DNA from: Rhodococcus globerulus NBRC 14531
Lineage (GTDB): Bacteria; Actinomycetota; Actinomycetes; Mycobacteriales; Mycobacteriaceae
Length of the DNA: 64,000 nt
Direction of reading: 5' to 3'
NCBI RefSeq assembly: GCF_001894805.1
Contig: NZ_BCWX01000003.1
Coordinates: 434,001-498,000 of the forward strand
The notes under the pieces are model-generated. The model did no database searches. It was not told where the DNA came from and was given only the letters and a program-made list of their open reading frames with translations. Positions 62,286 to 64,000 of this stretch are shown here, piece after piece. Made by a program: the position numbers and the translations under genes. Each line of letters begins with the position of its first letter. Positions within the stretch are counted from its first letter, which is position 1.

Positions 62286-62726
62286 ATGGATGCCATGGAT
62301 GACGCAATTTTATTCCACCTCCGTCAGGACTCCAGTCTGACCAACACCGAATTGGCGGATCTGGTGGGGCTGACGCCGTCGCCGTGCCTGCGCCGGGTCA
62401 AGAAACTCGAGGCCGACGGAGTCATCACCGGTTACCGGGCAATCGTCAGCCCCGAGGCGCTCGACCGCGGATTTCAGGTGATCGTGACAGCCGAGATCGG
62501 CGTCAACGACCAGGCGACCATCGAGGACTTCGAATCACGCGTCGCGGCTTTCGACGAAGTGATCGAATGTCGACGGCTCTTCGGGATCCCCGATTACTTC
62601 ATTCGCGTCGCGGTGAAGGATCTCGCGACATACGAACAATTCATGGCCACCAAACTCAGTGGCCTCCCCGCTGTGTCACGGGTGACCTCGCTCATCACGA
62701 TGAAAACCATCAAGAGTGTGGACTGA
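62286..62726 (+). CDS. Lrp/AsnC-family regulator
   Basis: 146 residues from ATG 62286 ('MDAMDDAILFHLRQDSSLT'). The AsnC helix-turn-helix 'TNTELADLVGLTPSPCLRRVKKLEADGVITGYRAIV' is followed by the RAM ligand-binding domain ('FQVIVTAEIGVNDQATIEDFE', 'GIPDYFIRVAVKDLATYEQF'). Divergent from azlCD across 76 nt, it should activate export in response to branched-chain amino acids or methionine, as corynebacterial Lrp does for brnFE. Confidence 0.93.
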   Translation: MDAMDDAILFHLRQDSSLTNTELADLVGLTPSPCLRRVKKLEADGVITGYRAIVSPEALDRGFQVIVTAEIGVNDQATIEDFESRVAAFDEVIECRRLFGIPDYFIRVAVKDLATYEQFMATKLSGLPAVSRVTSLITMKTIKSVD

Positions 62727-62760
62727 GATTTTTGTCGGTAGGTGGCGTTAACGTCGGAAC

Positions 62761-63186
62761 ATGGGATACGAATTTCAAGTCACCGTGGACTCCGCGCAAC
62801 CACATGAACAGGCAAAATGGTGGGCGGCCGCACTCGGCTGGGCTGTCGAGCCGAGCGATGAGGATTTCATCAGAGGTCTCGTCGCAGCTGGGCACGCGCA
62901 AGAATCCGACACAACCACTTTTGAAGGCGTGCTCGTCTGGAGGGAAGGTGCAGCCATCAGCGACCCGGAACATCCGGAGCGTCCGCGAGTTCTGTTTCAG
63001 CTGGTGCCCGAGAAGAAAACGGTGAAAAACCGACTTCACCTGGATATCAGAGTGGGAGACAACCGTGAGGACGTAGCCGCTCATCTCGAGGCGGTCGGCG
63101 CGACGATACTTCACCGAGGCCAGCAAGGCCCGAGCGTGTGGATCACGATGTCCGACCCGGAGGGCAACGAATTCTGTGTCAGTTAG
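62761..63186 (+). CDS. VOC/glyoxalase-like protein
   Basis: 141 residues of the glyoxalase_6 type: 'YEFQVTVDSAQPHEQAKWWAAALGW' opens the first beta-alpha-beta unit, and 'RLHLDIRVGDNREDVAAHLEAVGAT' with 'ITMSDPEGNEFCV' forms the second. These small proteins may bind metal and act on or sequester small molecules, but no function can be assigned. It lies 34 nt after the Lrp gene in the same direction. Its TAG overlaps the stop of the convergent AraC gene. Confidence 0.82.
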   Translation: MGYEFQVTVDSAQPHEQAKWWAAALGWAVEPSDEDFIRGLVAAGHAQESDTTTFEGVLVWREGAAISDPEHPERPRVLFQLVPEKKTVKNRLHLDIRVGDNREDVAAHLEAVGATILHRGQQGPSVWITMSDPEGNEFCVS

Positions 63187-64000
63187 CGGTACGAGCTGGG
63201 AGTATCTCCGGTCCAGCGTTTGAACGCGCGGCGGAACGCGCTGGGCTCGGAGAACCCGAGGCGAGCCGACAGGACGTCTACCGACTCGCCCCGGCCAAGG
63301 CCGGCGATCGCGACGTCGCGGAGCACCTCTTCGCGTAGCTGATTCAGTGACGTGCCCTCGCGGCGAAGCAACCGTCGCAAGTGCGGCACGCTGATCGAGA
63401 GCATTTCGGCAATCTCTTCCGCTGTCGAGGTGCGCCCCTTCACGCCTAACTCCACAACTCGGCGTACCTGGGCTGACGCGGTGCTGTCGTAATCGCGCTC
63501 GGACATCAGCTGGATAGGCGACGCGCGCAAGTACTCCTCGAGGGATTCCTCGGTCTGGATGATCGGCGCTCGCATCGCAGAATCGTCGAAATCCAAAGCG
63601 GCGCAGGGCGCATCGAACGTAACCGGGACGCCGAAGATGTAGTCGTAGTCTTGGGCCAACCGCGCATCCGGCGCCGAGTACGGGAACTCGACGGCCCGAA
63701 GCCGGACCCGCTTGCCGATCAACCACGCGGCAAATCGGTGTAGGAGGATCAGCATGAAGTCCGTTGTCACGCGTGCCGCGATATCGGGTTCGGAGATTCC
63801 TTCCCGCGGGTGACCGGAGAAACTGATGCGTGTGCTCTCCTCACCCGCTTCTATCGTCAATGGGGCCAAACTCGGCAGTGCTCGGATCACATCTGCCATC
63901 CGAGCGAAAGCGCTACCGAGGTCGGGGCAGTGAATCAATGTCAGGCAGATCAGCCGAAAGGTGCCGCGGGGGACAGGGGCGCGCCCGAGACCGAACAATT
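63183..64000 (-). CDS. AraC-family regulator, N-terminus outside window
   Basis: About 272 residues are visible and the frame is open to the window edge, so the true start lies beyond 64000. The C-terminal AraC double helix-turn-helix is 'STAEEIAEMLSISVPHLRRLLRREG' and 'DVLSARLGFSEPSAFRRAFKRWTGDTPSSYR'. The upstream part matches the arabinose-binding-like domain of OruR/ArgR-type regulators ('GVPVTFDAPCAALDFDDSAM'). Target genes are probably to the right of the window. It ends in a 4-nt overlap with the convergent glyoxalase-like gene. Confidence 0.87.
   Translation of the reverse strand, partial: LFGLGRAPVPRGTFRLICLTLIHCPDLGSAFARMADVIRALPSLAPLTIEAGEESTRISFSGHPREGISEPDIAARVTTDFMLILLHRFAAWLIGKRVRLRAVEFPYSAPDARLAQDYDYIFGVPVTFDAPCAALDFDDSAMRAPIIQTEESLEEYLRASPIQLMSERDYDSTASAQVRRVVELGVKGRTSTAEEIAEMLSISVPHLRRLLRREGTSLNQLREEVLRDVAIAGLGRGESVDVLSARLGFSEPSAFRRAFKRWTGDTPSSYR

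Overview
The window looks like a chromosomal segment of a mycolic-acid actinobacterium, most likely Rhodococcus (erythropolis/qingshengii type). This is inferred from the high GC content, GTG starts, tight ATGA gene overlaps, a mycobacterial-type PrpR regulator, the fused PcaL enzyme, DtxR/IdeR- and LexA-like boxes, an EspR-like regulator and a DUF222/HNH protein. No rRNA, tRNA, CRISPR array, insertion sequence or prophage was seen. Almost the whole window is catabolic, transport and regulatory genes.

Layout. 1-1.9 kb: the tail of a Clp-type ATPase and a convergent, frameshifted FAD/NAD(P)-binding protein gene. 2.1-10.7 kb: the methylcitrate cycle (prpR divergent from prpDBC) followed by pyruvate carboxylase, which can replenish the oxaloacetate that PrpC consumes. 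10.8-12.6 kb: a polysaccharide deacetylase/methyltransferase pair with a DtxR-like box upstream. 12.8-16.7 kb: the homogentisate operon hmgA-orf-fahA with a MarR regulator; the middle gene is uncharacterised. 16.8-19.4 kb: B12-independent methionine synthase metE behind a cobalamin riboswitch. 19.6-25.3 kb: an EspR-like regulator, a two-component system with an ABC exporter, an EamA transporter and a CGNR regulator. 25.3-26.4 kb: an FAD monooxygenase.

26.4-31.9 kb: a compact cluster (XRE-cupin regulator, NCS1 permease, two isopenicillin-N-synthase-like dioxygenases, adenosine-deaminase-like hydrolase). It is bounded by two copies of the 5' end of an AlkD-like gene, the left one decayed. It looks like an inserted nucleobase-catabolism module of unknown substrate. 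31.9-36.0 kb: the intact AlkD-like gene and a BtuFCD-type ABC importer behind a second cobalamin riboswitch. 36.1-37.3 kb: DAHP synthase preceded by a 22-codon leader peptide with a Tyr-Phe-Trp-Phe run. 37.4-48.0 kb: a quinate/shikimate-like catabolic cluster (TIM-barrel protein, FAD dehydrogenase, Gfo/Idh/MocA and aldo/keto reductases, OYE-type flavoprotein, AroE-type dehydrogenase, MHS transporter, LysR, SDR). 48.1-51.5 kb: an unknown protein, a DUF222/HNH protein and a crotonase. 51.5-59.0 kb: the complete protocatechuate branch of the beta-ketoadipate pathway (pcaHGBLRF divergent from pcaIJ). 59.0-64.0 kb: LexA-boxed AlkB, a nickel/cobalt transporter, AzlCD with a divergent Lrp/AsnC regulator, a glyoxalase-like protein and a truncated AraC regulator.

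Several parts may work together. A 3-dehydroshikimate dehydratase in the 37-48 kb cluster would feed protocatechuate to the pca genes at 51-59 kb. B12 status controls metE and the importer through two riboswitches. A 40-nt stem-loop occurs three times at gene ends and looks like a shared terminator-type repeat. All identifications come from reading the sequence and from family knowledge; no database search was run.
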